Made by a program: the position numbers and the translations under genes
Shown: one piece after another, positions 17,794 to 26,298 of the stretch
Layout: each line of letters starts with the position of its first letter
Position numbering within the stretch: the first letter of the stretch is position 1
Assembly: GCA_963724625.1 (NCBI GenBank)
Contig: CAVRVO010000017.1
Coordinates: 186,001-250,000, forward strand
DNA length: 64,000 bases
Source of the DNA: DATBVX01 sp963724625
Lineage (GTDB): Bacteria; Pseudomonadota; Gammaproteobacteria; Steroidobacterales; Steroidobacteraceae
Reading direction: 5' to 3'
Notes under the pieces: generated by a model
The model's input: the letters and a program-made list of their open reading frames with translations, nothing else
Told to the model about the DNA's origin: nothing
Databases searched by the model: none

Positions 17794-19026
17794 TCAATTC
17801 ACCGAGGAGCCTGGGCGCAGTGCAGGCATGGTGCGCAGGACCATCACGCTCCCCAGCAGGAACAACACGGCGCTGTAGCTGAAGGCGATCGAGGTACCGA
17901 ACGCAGTCCACAGAAACCCGACGACGATGCTCGAGACGACATCACCGATGCCGTTCATCGTTGCCAGGGTGCCGAATGCCATGCCGTGGTGTTTTTCCGT
18001 TACGAGCTCTGCGCAGCAGGCGTCTTCGAGCGTCTCCTCGATCGCAACGTAGATGCCGCCGAGCGCGAATATCAGCGCCAGTGTCCAGACATTCAGCGGC
18101 AGCAGCACGATCGCGAGCGCCATCAGGCTCGCCAGCAGATAGCCCGAGGCGAGGACATGGCTTTTTCTGAGCCGGTCTGCAAGCAATCCCGCGACCATGG
18201 AGAACGCCGCGTACAGAACGTTGTGCAGCACGTACAGGCCGGCGCCGATGCTCGCGGCTTTTGCCGCACCGAGCTGCGGCGTGAGCTTCTGGATCGCGAG
18301 CAGGATGAGGAGCGAATGAGCGAAGTCGCCCATCCCGAACAGGGTCACGGCCGCGAGGAATCTGCGAAACCGGCCCGGCAGCGCGCGCAAGCTGTCGCCA
18401 AAGCTGATGTGTGAGACCGCGACGCGGGTCCTTTCCCTGACGACGAATGCCATGATCGCAGCCGCCAACAGGCCGGGCACGAGCGTCAGCGCGAACACCG
18501 TCCGGTATTCCTGGTGCAGCACCTGCAACAGCAGCAGCGCGGTGAGTGGTCCGACGATGGCACCGACGGTGTCCATCATGCGTTCGAAGCCGAACGCGCG
18601 TCCGTAGGTTTCCCGGGTCACGGCTCCGGCGAGCAGCGCCTTGCGGACCGGAGTTCGCACCCCGCGACCCAGCCATGCAATCGAACGGGCGACCAGCACG
18701 TGCCAGGCGCTCGAAGCGAGGCCGAACGCCGCGGTTCCGAGTGCGGTGAGTACGTATCCGGCGACCGCGATCGGCTTGCGCCGCTGCAAGCGATCGGTGT
18801 AGTAGCCCGACGCTAGTTTCGCGAAACACGACAGGCCGTCGGAGACACCCTCGATCAGGCCGAGCCAGGCAGCGGCGACTCCCAGAGTCGCCAGCAGCGC
18901 GGGCATCACTGTGGTAGCGATTTCGTGCGACCAGTCGCTGAGCAGGGACGCAAGCCCTACACCAACGACCGTGCGGTTCAGCCAGCGGCTGCGGCTGTTC
19001 GAAGTGCTGCTCGCTTCCGAAGGCAT
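17794..19026 (-). CDS. MFS transporter
   Basis: A 410-residue membrane protein with about 12 hydrophobic segments and MFS signatures in loop 2-3 (GYYTDRLQRRKPIAVAGY) and the equivalent region of the second half (GLLADRLRKSHVLASGY). It resembles the subgroup that includes arabinose-efflux-like and YhhS/UMF1-type permeases; the substrate cannot be named. ATG 19026 is the first credible start. The neighbour upstream on the same strand is gloA, 33 bases away, but co-transcription is uncertain. Confidence 0.9.
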   Translation of the reverse strand: MPSEASSTSNSRSRWLNRTVVGVGLASLLSDWSHEIATTVMPALLATLGVAAAWLGLIEGVSDGLSCFAKLASGYYTDRLQRRKPIAVAGYVLTALGTAAFGLASSAWHVLVARSIAWLGRGVRTPVRKALLAGAVTRETYGRAFGFERMMDTVGAIVGPLTALLLLQVLHQEYRTVFALTLVPGLLAAAIMAFVVRERTRVAVSHISFGDSLRALPGRFRRFLAAVTLFGMGDFAHSLLILLAIQKLTPQLGAAKAASIGAGLYVLHNVLYAAFSMVAGLLADRLRKSHVLASGYLLASLMALAIVLLPLNVWTLALIFALGGIYVAIEETLEDACCAELVTEKHHGMAFGTLATMNGIGDVVSSIVVGFLWTAFGTSIAFSYSAVLFLLGSVMVLRTMPALRPGSSVN

Positions 19027-19059
19027 CGGTTCGAGCCGGCGGTGGTAACAGCCTGATGC

Positions 19060-19479
19060 CTACCAGCTTCCCTGGTTCTTCATTGACGCCCAGGGTTCAC
19101 GCGGCGCAAGTGATGCGCCCTTCTGCAGGAGCTCGATTGAAATGCCATCGGGGGAGCGAATGAATGCCATGTGACCGTCGCGCGGTGGCCGGTTGATGGT
19201 CACGCCCTGGTCCATGAGGCGCTGGCACAGCGAGTAGATGTCATCCACCGCGTACGCCACATGGCCGAAGTTACGCCCGCCCGGATACGGCTGCGGATCC
19301 CAGTTGTAGGTGAGCTCGATCTGCGCGTCCTCATCTCCAGGCGCGGCCAGGAACACCAGCGTGAAGCGTCCCTTGTCGTTCTCCATGCGCCTCAGCTCCT
19401 GCAGTCCGAGCTTACGGCAGTAGAAATCGAGTGACTGCTCCAGATCGGTGACGCGCACCATGGTATGCAGGTATTTCAT
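19060..19479 (-). CDS. gloA: Lactoylglutathione lyase (glyoxalase I)
   Basis: 139 residues of a two-module vicinal oxygen chelate fold. The four metal ligands are visible as His in YLHTMVRV, Glu in AQIELTYNW, His in GHVAYAVDD and Glu in ISIELLQKG, the pattern of Ni-type GloA. The enzyme isomerises the methylglyoxal-glutathione hemithioacetal to S-lactoylglutathione. It begins two bases after the acetolactate synthase stop, so it is in the same transcript as the large subunit. Confidence 0.95.
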   Translation of the reverse strand: MKYLHTMVRVTDLEQSLDFYCRKLGLQELRRMENDKGRFTLVFLAAPGDEDAQIELTYNWDPQPYPGGRNFGHVAYAVDDIYSLCQRLMDQGVTINRPPRDGHMAFIRSPDGISIELLQKGASLAPREPWASMKNQGSW

Positions 19480-19481
19480 GT

Positions 19482-21329
19482 TCAGAACATCTCCGACTCG
19501 CCCGGCTCCTTGATATCGGTCTTGTGCCGCGAGGCAATGTGATCGCCGGTGATCATTTCCTCGTAGGTCTGTCCCGGCCCGACCATGGGGTACACACCCG
19601 CGTCCGGATCGATCATCACTTCGAGGAACGCAGGGCCGGCGAAGTTCACGAATTCATCGATAGTCGCCGGCACGTCGTCCTTGCGATCCAGCCGTCTCGC
19701 GAAGCGAAATCCATCGGCCTGCGCGGCCTTGACGAAGTCCTTCTTGTGGAGCGACTTGTCGCTCGCGCTCAGGCGCCCCTTGAAGAACAGCTTCTGCCAT
19801 TGCTTGACCATGCCATCGCCGAAATTGTTGAGCACCACGACCTTCACCGGCAAGTCATAGGTGGTCACGGTCTCGAGCTCGCCGATGTTCATGCGGATGC
19901 TGGCATCGCCGTCGACATCGATCACCAGCCGATCGGGCTGGGCGACCTGTGCGCCGATCGCGGCCGGCAGGCCGAAGCCCATCGTGCCCATGCTGCCCGA
20001 GGTCAGCCACAGGCGCGGGTGCCGGAAATCGAAGTACTGTGCTGACCACATCTGGTGCTGGCCCACGCCCGTGGTAATGATCGCCTCGCCCTGGGTGATG
20101 CGGTTGATCTGCTCGATTACGTAGTAGGGCTGGATGAGCGGGCTGGCGCGATCGTAGCCCATTGCGTGTCGGCTCTTCAGCGTCGCGAGGTGCGCGTGCC
20201 AGCGCTCGAAGTTGCCGCTGAAAGCCGCGCGTTGCCCGTACTCCAGCAGCGCCACCAACGCGTCGGCGAGCAGGCCTACGTGGCTCCAGCTCACGTGCTT
20301 GACCTTGTTGATCTCCGAAGCATCGATGTCGATGTGTGCGATGCGTTTCGCGCCCTTGGCAAACTTGGCAGGCACGCCCGCGACCCGGTCGTCGAAGCGC
20401 GAGCCGAGTGCGATCAGAAAATCACAGTCATCCACGGCGTAGTTCGCGAACGCTGTGCCGTGCATCCCGAGCATGCGCATCGCAAGCGGGTGCGTCGTGT
20501 CGCAGGCGCCGATTCCCATCAGCGTCGTCACCACCGGGATGCCGAACGCGTTGGCAAATTCGCGCATCGCGTACGCCGCGCCGCCATTGATGACGCCGCC
20601 ACCGGCGTAGATCAGCGGGCGCTTTGATTCCGCAAGCATGCTGAAAAACCCGGCGCACTCCTCCTCGGAAACGCAGTTGTGCACCAGGCGATTCATGCGC
20701 TGACGAAAGCCCGGGACCGGTAAGCGCCCGGAACCGCGAAACACGCCTTTCCAGTTCTGCACATCCTTGGGCACATCGAGCACCACGGGGCCGGGCCGCC
20801 CGGTGCGTGCGATCTCGAATGCGGTGCGCACCGTGGCTTCAAGCCGCGTTGGATCGGTCACGAGGAACACGTGCTTCGCCACCGCGCTCATGAGACTCGC
20901 GACCGGCGCTTCCTGGAATGCGTCGGTGCCGATCGCGTGTGTGGGAACCTGGCCGCAGATCACAACCATCGGCACCGAGTCGGCCGTGCAGTCTCGCACC
21001 GGCGTAACCGTATTGGTGGCACCCGGTCCAGAAGTCACCAGGCACACGCCCACCTTGCCACTCGCACGCGCGTAGCCGGCAGCCATGAAACCCGCGCCCT
21101 GCTCATTGGCGGGAACGATCAGCGGCACCCCGCCGCGCGCACGCCCTGGATGTTCCTGGTTGTAGAGGAACACCGCGTCGTACGTGGGCAGGATCGCGCC
21201 GCCTGAATAGCCGAAAATCGCATCCGCGCCCTCGTCGGCGAGAATCTGGATGATGATTTCCGCGCCACTCAGCGTGCGTCCGGCAAGCGGGTGCGCGGCC
21301 CGTTCAAGGACCTGATGACTTTCTTTCAC
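19482..21329 (-). CDS. ilvB: Acetolactate synthase large subunit
   Basis: About 615 residues of a TPP enzyme: Pyr domain with the catalytic Glu (VPANEQGAGFMAAGYAR), a FAD-type middle domain, and a PP domain with the metal-binding motif seen as GDASIRMNIGELE, followed by PVKVVVLNNFGDGMVKQWQ. It makes 2-acetolactate or acetohydroxybutyrate in branched-chain amino-acid synthesis. GTG 21329 is preferred since homology begins soon after; the frame is open to 21470. The usual GDG of the TPP motif reads GDA, and NEQGA replaces the usual HEQGA. The small subunit gene is adjacent but divergent. Confidence 0.92.
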   Translation of the reverse strand: MKESHQVLERAAHPLAGRTLSGAEIIIQILADEGADAIFGYSGGAILPTYDAVFLYNQEHPGRARGGVPLIVPANEQGAGFMAAGYARASGKVGVCLVTSGPGATNTVTPVRDCTADSVPMVVICGQVPTHAIGTDAFQEAPVASLMSAVAKHVFLVTDPTRLEATVRTAFEIARTGRPGPVVLDVPKDVQNWKGVFRGSGRLPVPGFRQRMNRLVHNCVSEEECAGFFSMLAESKRPLIYAGGGVINGGAAYAMREFANAFGIPVVTTLMGIGACDTTHPLAMRMLGMHGTAFANYAVDDCDFLIALGSRFDDRVAGVPAKFAKGAKRIAHIDIDASEINKVKHVSWSHVGLLADALVALLEYGQRAAFSGNFERWHAHLATLKSRHAMGYDRASPLIQPYYVIEQINRITQGEAIITTGVGQHQMWSAQYFDFRHPRLWLTSGSMGTMGFGLPAAIGAQVAQPDRLVIDVDGDASIRMNIGELETVTTYDLPVKVVVLNNFGDGMVKQWQKLFFKGRLSASDKSLHKKDFVKAAQADGFRFARRLDRKDDVPATIDEFVNFAGPAFLEVMIDPDAGVYPMVGPGQTYEEMITGDHIASRHKTDIKEPGESEMF

Positions 21330-21508
21330 TGCTCGAGATCGAAGACCGGAGATTGCCCTCCTGCAGACTAGCAGCAAATCGGCGCCGGGCAAGTTCCGCC
21401 CCGCGTCGCGTCGCGTTCGGATATCGTAACGAGCGAAACATCCACATCGGAGCGCGAACCGGCGATGCACTGATTGCGGCTGCCGGTCTGTCCGACAGAA
21501 AGCTCACA

Positions 21509-22015
21509 ATGCGACATGTCATCGGCATCTTGCTGCAAAACGAAGCGGGCGCGCTGTCGCGCGTCGCGGGCCTGTTTTCCACGCGCGGCTACAACATCGA
21601 ATCCTTGAGCGTCGCCCCTACCGACAATCCATCCGTGTCGCGTCTCACGCTGGTGACGCAGGGCTCGGACGCGGTGATCCACCAGATCAGCAGCCAGCTG
21701 CTCAAGCTCGTCGACGTGGTGAGCGTTGCGGACATGACCCGCGGCGAACATGTCGAACGCGAGCTGCTGCTGATCAAGATCCGTGTTCCTGCCGAGCAGC
21801 AGGAATCACTCAAGGGACTGGTAGCGCGCGCTGCAGGCAAGGTGCTGTCGGTCAGCGCCGATTACTACATCGTCGAGCTCACCAGCAGCGAGGCCCAGAT
21901 CAGCGCTTTCGTCACCGATGCCGCCGGGTGCGGCGAGATTCTCGAAGTAGTGCGCAGCGGCGTGCTGGGTATCGCGCGCGGTGCCGGGAGCCTGCTGTCA
22001 GCGGCCGAGCGTTGA
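21509..22015 (+). CDS. ilvN: Acetolactate synthase small (regulatory) subunit
   Basis: 168 residues starting MRHVIGILLQNEAGALSRVAGLF with a typical N-terminal ACT domain (valine-sensing, YNIESLSVAPT) and the C-terminal ALS_ss domain (EILEVVRSGVLGIARG). It activates the large subunit and confers feedback inhibition. ATG 21509 lacks a strong ribosome site and the frame is open upstream to 21353. It is transcribed away from the large-subunit gene across a 179-base spacer, an unusual order. Its stop directly abuts the stop of the convergent Omp85-like gene. Confidence 0.95.
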   Translation: MRHVIGILLQNEAGALSRVAGLFSTRGYNIESLSVAPTDNPSVSRLTLVTQGSDAVIHQISSQLLKLVDVVSVADMTRGEHVERELLLIKIRVPAEQQESLKGLVARAAGKVLSVSADYYIVELTSSEAQISAFVTDAAGCGEILEVVRSGVLGIARGAGSLLSAAER

Positions 22016-23695
22016 TCAGAAACTATCCTTGGTCTCGATGACGAACTGCACCTGGTCGATGTCGGGTGTGCGATTGAGCGGGACTGCGATGTCGATGTGC
22101 ACCACGCTGCCGAAGCCGCTGCGTGCATTTCCGAGGCGCAGCCCGACGCCGACATCGCTCAGCCAGCCCAGGCTCGGTTCACCTACCGCGCCGCGGCCCC
22201 AGGTGCGGCCGACATCGGCGAACACCGCCGCGCCGACATTGAAAAGCCGGAACGGAAACCAATCGGTGAAGAAGCGCTGCTCAACTGTGAACAGCGCGCG
22301 ACTGGTGCCGGTCTGGTAACGCAACGGATACCCGCGCAGACCGTTGTCACCACCCAGCTGCAGTTGGTTCTCCGGGTCGAGAGCTTCGCTGCTCGCAGCG
22401 TTCGCGCCGGCGAAGAACACCTTCTTCAATGCCCAGCGCCAGTAGTAGCGCGCGCTGGCATCCAGCAGGCCGTTGGCGATCTGGCCCGACTCGATCCGGC
22501 CGCTCGCAGCGGTATTGAAGAACAGCGTCTGGTTGCCGGCCCACGAAAAGCCGCTGTGCAGCGTGCCACCGAGGATCGCGGCGTCCCGATCCGAGCCCAC
22601 TGCCTTGCTCGCCCAGCCGAGCTGCAGGGTGTAGGAGGTACCGAAATCCAGGTCCTCGGTGCGCCCGATCTTGTTGAGATTCGCTGTCGTCACGAATCGA
22701 TCCTCGAGCGAGGCGATACCGACCCACGGATAGACCAAGGTATGGTCCGGTGGCAGGGACACAGGAGCGGGCTTGTCCGGCGCATTGGCAAAATGATTGT
22801 CATCGTAACGAAAGCCCGTGAGCCAGCGCACAGCACGGCCATTGATCAGCCCTGCCGACCACCCGCCGCGCAACTCGGCGAATGACTGCTCGTGTTTGAA
22901 CTCATCCACGATGTGCCCGAGATCGTATCTCGGATCGACACGTGTGAAATCGAACGCCGTGCCGCCCGCGCTCCAGCGCGTGTCGAGTGAGAAGAACGGC
23001 CGCTCGGCACTGAGGAAGCGCAGGCGGCCGTCGTCGTTGATCGAGTACGCGAGCTCCGAGCGCCAGCGGCTCTGCATCACGTTGGCATCCCGCCAGCGCA
23101 GCAGGATCGATTCGCGCTCCACTTCATCGCTCCAGGAGATGGACACGTCCTTGCCGCGACCGAACAGGTTCTCCTCCTCGAGCTCCACGCTGGCTTCGTT
23201 GGCACCGCCGGTGCGCGAGAACGAGATTCCCGGCTGCAGCGACCACACGTCGCGAGTCTCGACGAATACGTCCACGTTCTTGCCGTCATAGGCGAACGGT
23301 CGCACGCGCGCATCGTGCAAATAGTCCACCGCGCGCAGCGCGCGCTCGGTCTCGGCGAGCACGCGCGCGGAATATGGATCGCCGGTCTTGAACAGCAGCT
23401 GGCTGCGCACGGTGTCTTCGCGCGTCTTGATATGCAGACGGTTGGCGAGCCGGTAGAGCGCCTTGTCCTCGCGCGGGTCAGCCTCGTTGAAGATGTTGCC
23501 GATGTTGAGCACGATGCGCCCGATTACCGCGCCGCTCGATTCGAGCTCTGCATCGCTCGGCAACGCGGGGCGCGTGTCCGGAGCGGGTGGCGGCGTCTGC
23601 GCGGCGGCGACAAGCGGGAAACCCGCCGCCAGCGTGATGCCGAGCAGAATCACGATTGCCGCACCGTTCGCAGCGACTTCCCTGATGACGCTCAT
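22016..23695 (-). CDS. Omp85/BamA-superfamily outer membrane protein
   Basis: A 559-residue protein with a signal peptide (about 1-32), one or two POTRA-like modules (about 55-170: GRIVLNIGNIFNE..., FKTGDPYSARVLAETERALRAVDYLHDARV) and a C-terminal beta-barrel ending in the aromatic residue Phe (IETKDSF). The L6-type motif appears as GDNGLRGYPL, and the final barrel strands (VGVGLRLGNARSG...HIDIAVPL) fit the family. It is shorter than BamA (about 800) and TamA, so it is an accessory member of unknown substrate rather than the essential assembly factor. Confidence 0.87.
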   Translation of the reverse strand: MSVIREVAANGAAIVILLGITLAAGFPLVAAAQTPPPAPDTRPALPSDAELESSGAVIGRIVLNIGNIFNEADPREDKALYRLANRLHIKTREDTVRSQLLFKTGDPYSARVLAETERALRAVDYLHDARVRPFAYDGKNVDVFVETRDVWSLQPGISFSRTGGANEASVELEEENLFGRGKDVSISWSDEVERESILLRWRDANVMQSRWRSELAYSINDDGRLRFLSAERPFFSLDTRWSAGGTAFDFTRVDPRYDLGHIVDEFKHEQSFAELRGGWSAGLINGRAVRWLTGFRYDDNHFANAPDKPAPVSLPPDHTLVYPWVGIASLEDRFVTTANLNKIGRTEDLDFGTSYTLQLGWASKAVGSDRDAAILGGTLHSGFSWAGNQTLFFNTAASGRIESGQIANGLLDASARYYWRWALKKVFFAGANAASSEALDPENQLQLGGDNGLRGYPLRYQTGTSRALFTVEQRFFTDWFPFRLFNVGAAVFADVGRTWGRGAVGEPSLGWLSDVGVGLRLGNARSGFGSVVHIDIAVPLNRTPDIDQVQFVIETKDSF

Positions 23696-23841
23696 CCTGT
23701 CGGACTCGCCCTACTGGCGTACGGGATTTTGCCTCACCCTTCCGTGGAGCAAATCGTTGCCACGTCACGGTCTTGAGAATCTGCTGCTCATGCGCTGCGC
23801 GCAAGCGCCAGAAATCCCGCAGATCCAAGGCCCGGGAAGAT

Positions 23842-24816
23842 TCAGGGAATGAGTATCGTGGAACCGGTGGTGCGCCGCGCTTCCAGGTCGCGGTGTGCGG
23901 TCGCGACATCCTGCAGCGGATAGCTCTGGCCGATGCGAATCCTGACGGCGCCGCGTTTGACGACGTTGAACAGTTCGCGAGCCGCGCGCTCGAGCGCCGT
24001 CCGCGTCGCCACGTAGTTGAACAGCGAGGGGCGCGTGAGGAACAGCGAACCGCGCCGTCCGAGCTCGAGCGGGGCGATGGCCGGCACCGGGCCGGAGGAG
24101 TTGCCGAAGCTCACCATCATCCCGAGTGGACGCAGACTGTCGAGCGAAGCGAAGAACGTATCCTTGCCGACCGAATCGTAGACGACGTGCACGCCGACGC
24201 CACCGGTCAGCGACTTGACCGCGGCCGGCAACTGCCCGGGTGCGCCGACGATGACGTGATGGCAGCCGTTGCGCTTGGCGAGCTTCGCCTTCTCCGAGCT
24301 GCCGACTACACCGATCACTTTCGCACCGAGATGCCGCGCCCACTGTGCGGCGATCGAACCGACGCCGCCCGCCGCTGAATGAATCAGCACCGTGTCGCCG
24401 CGCTTCACGCGATAGGTTTGACGCAGCAGGTACTGCGCGGTCAGACCCTTGAGCATCATCGCGGCCGCCTGCTCATCAGTAATGCCCGCGGGCACTTTCA
24501 CCAGGCGTTCAGCGGGGCAGTTGCGCACCTCTGCGTAAGCGCCGGCGACGGGATAGGTGTAGGCGACACGATCGCCGCGTTTCAATCCACGCACCTTGCG
24601 ACCTACCGCTTCGACGACACCCGCCGCTTCTCGGCCGAGCCCACTGGGCAGGTCGAGGGGATAGAGCCCGGTGCGATCGTACACATCGATGAAGTTCAGG
24701 CCGATGGCCGTGTGCCTGACGCGCACCTCACCGGGACCGGGCTTGCCGACCTCGACCTCTTCCCAGCGCATGACGTCGGGACCGCCGAGCTTGTTGATGC
24801 GAATCGCTTTGGGCAT
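23842..24816 (-). CDS. qor: NADPH:quinone oxidoreductase (QOR-like)
   Basis: A 324-residue zinc-independent MDR protein with the Qor signature (GLNFIDVYDRTGLYPLDLPSGLGREAAGVVEAVG), the nucleotide-binding region HSAAGGVGSIAAQWARHLGAKVIGVVGS and the C-terminal SYPLQDVATAHRDLEARRTTGSTILIP. It reduces quinones by one electron with NADPH. ATG 24816 is used. The ferredoxin-like gene precedes it on the same strand by 37 bases, so co-transcription is plausible. Confidence 0.94.
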   Translation of the reverse strand: MPKAIRINKLGGPDVMRWEEVEVGKPGPGEVRVRHTAIGLNFIDVYDRTGLYPLDLPSGLGREAAGVVEAVGRKVRGLKRGDRVAYTYPVAGAYAEVRNCPAERLVKVPAGITDEQAAAMMLKGLTAQYLLRQTYRVKRGDTVLIHSAAGGVGSIAAQWARHLGAKVIGVVGSSEKAKLAKRNGCHHVIVGAPGQLPAAVKSLTGGVGVHVVYDSVGKDTFFASLDSLRPLGMMVSFGNSSGPVPAIAPLELGRRGSLFLTRPSLFNYVATRTALERAARELFNVVKRGAVRIRIGQSYPLQDVATAHRDLEARRTTGSTILIP

Positions 24817-24853
24817 CGCCTGTGTGCTCCGCGATGGCTAGCAGCGTGTCCTG

Positions 24854-25222
24854 CTATTCCACATGCGGCACCGGCAGTGGATTGCTCGCGAACGCAAGCC
24901 TCGCCACTGGACGCCCACCGACGAGATGTTCGTTGATGATCGTTTCGAGATTCGCGGGCGTGCAGTCCCGGTACCACGTGCCCTCAGGATAGACGACGGC
25001 AACAGGACCGCCGACGCAGATGCGCAGGCAGTCTGCCTTGGTTCTGAGCACACCACCCGGCACATCGACGAGTCCGAGTTCCTTGAGTCGACGCTTGAGG
25101 TAATCCCAGGATTCCTGCTGGCGTTCGCGTGGCGCGCACTTGCCGCCGACACAGAGAAAGATATGCCGGCGACAGGTACCCAGCGAGAGCAGGCGCGCGG
25201 CTTCGAGCTGAGGGTCGGTCAT
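24854..25222 (-). CDS. Thioredoxin-like [2Fe-2S] ferredoxin-family protein
   Basis: A 122-residue protein with the four-Cys pattern of thioredoxin-like 2Fe-2S proteins: CVGGKC near the N-terminus, then KADCLRICVGGPVAVVYPEGTWY. The family includes clostridial-type shethna ferredoxin and cobalamin-pathway relatives; the electron partner is unknown. It lies upstream of the quinone oxidoreductase on the same strand, which may hint at a redox link, but nothing in the sequence proves it. Confidence 0.9.
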   Translation of the reverse strand: MTDPQLEAARLLSLGTCRRHIFLCVGGKCAPRERQQESWDYLKRRLKELGLVDVPGGVLRTKADCLRICVGGPVAVVYPEGTWYRDCTPANLETIINEHLVGGRPVARLAFASNPLPVPHVE

Positions 25223-25700
25223 TGCCCGCGCATTCTACCTTGCAGCCCCAAGGGCAGTCCGATCCGGCCGCCGGGTGGGTATGCCTCGGGCTGTGGAGCA
25301 GATGCGAGCGACGACACTTGAGCGAGGAACGCTCAAGGTCGCGCGCGAACCCTCAGTCCGGGCGGCGATCAGACGCCGAGAGTGAAGAACTAGCGGCTTG
25401 CCCTCAACTAAATCCGGTCGATCGCTGATCGCCCGGACAGAGGGCATTAGCTACGACGATCGTCGAGGCATACCCATGCCCGGGCGACCAGACCGTCCTA
25501 CCTTGGATTCACCGAGGCGGAGCCGCCAGATTCTTCAGTCTCCGCGCAGGACGAGATCGGACGTTGCGGTCGGGGGGATTCGTGCGCAACCCGGGCGAGC
25601 AGTGTTTGCGGGTTTGCAAGTTTCGTCGGCCGGCATTGAACGTGATCAGCCCGGCGTAGGCACAACCCCCCACCCGATGGCCGGCTCGGACTGCTCTGAG
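25223..25700. other. 478-base gene-free stretch with one strong hairpin
   Basis: I see no credible gene here on either strand. A perfect 8-bp hairpin CTTGAGCG-AGGAA-CGCTCAAG lies at 25317-25337 without a T-run on either side, so it is not a classic terminator. The stretch separates the glnK stop from the ferredoxin gene on the minus strand and should contain the ferredoxin promoter. A structured leader or small RNA cannot be excluded. Confidence 0.4.
25317..25337. repeat. Perfect 8-bp inverted repeat (hairpin)
   Basis: CTTGAGCG and CGCTCAAG flank the five-base loop AGGAA. The hairpin sits 95 bases upstream of the start codon of the ferredoxin-like gene. It could be an RNA hairpin in its leader or a protein-binding site. 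No other copy was noticed in the window. Confidence 0.5.
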
Positions 25701-26039
25701 CTAGAGAGCTGCGTCGTCAGTCTCGCCAGTTCTGATGCGCAAGGAGCGCTCGATGTCGGTGACGAAGATCTTGCCGTCGCCAACCTTGCCGGTCTTGGCC
25801 GCGCCGGTGACCGCCTCGATGACCTGATCGACCAGATCATCACGCACCGCGACCTCGATGCGCGTCTTCGGCACGAAATCGACGACGTATTCCGCGCCTC
25901 GATAAAGCTCGGTATGGCCGCGCTGGCGTCCGAAGCCTTTCACCTCGGTGACGGTCATGCCGGAGATGCCGAGCTCCGACAGCGCGGCACGCACATCGTC
26001 GAGCTTGAAGGGCTTGATGATCGCGGTGATCAGTTTCAT
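25701..26039 (-). CDS. glnK: P-II nitrogen regulatory protein
   Basis: A 112-residue P-II protein with the T-loop GFGRQRGHTELYRGAEYVVDFVPK, which carries the uridylylated Tyr in RGAEY, and the C-terminal signature TGKVGDGKIFVTDIE. P-II senses 2-oxoglutarate and ATP/ADP and controls NtrB, GlnE and AmtB. A sigma-54 promoter and NtrC sites upstream favour a nitrogen-induced GlnK role over constitutive GlnB; no amtB is adjacent. Confidence 0.95.
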   Translation of the reverse strand: MKLITAIIKPFKLDDVRAALSELGISGMTVTEVKGFGRQRGHTELYRGAEYVVDFVPKTRIEVAVRDDLVDQVIEAVTGAAKTGKVGDGKIFVTDIERSLRIRTGETDDAAL

Positions 26040-26083
26040 CGCCTGTCCTCGAGAACAGTTGTATCAGGTTTGCGCGGGACCGA

Positions 26084-26099
26084 TGCAGCTTTCGTGCCT
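26084..26099 (-). promoter_or_regulatory. Candidate sigma-54 promoter of glnK
   Basis: Read on the minus strand, AGGCACG-AAAG-CTGCA keeps the essential GG-N10-GC of sigma-54 promoters, with two departures from consensus. Transcription would start near 26074, 35 bases before the glnK ATG. Its credibility comes from the NtrC-like site at 26162-26178. Confidence 0.6.
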
Positions 26100-26161
26100 G
26101 CTGGCAGTCGTCTGCCAAACAGTCACTTGAGACCGGTCCCCAAAGTCGAGTCGCCCGACAA

Positions 26162-26210
26162 TGCACCAGTCTGGCGCAATCCCGGCTCCGGGCTGCGTTT
26201 GTTTGGTGCG
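26162..26210 (-). promoter_or_regulatory. Paired NtrC-like enhancer sites upstream of glnK
   Basis: TGCACC-N5-GGCGCA (26162-26178) matches the NtrC consensus TGCACC-N5-GGTGCA with one mismatch. A weaker copy, TGCGTT-N5-GGTGCG, lies at 26194-26210. The two centres are 32 bases apart, about three helical turns, as in the classic glnA enhancer, and about 95-130 bases upstream of the predicted glnK start of transcription. The region also overlaps the leader of the divergent reductase gene. Confidence 0.6.
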
Positions 26211-26298
26211 AGCATAGCCACGGGACGGGCCGCTTGCATCTTCCGCGTGCGCTTTGGCCGCGTGCTCTATCATCTCGCCCGCAGCGCGGGGGACCGAT

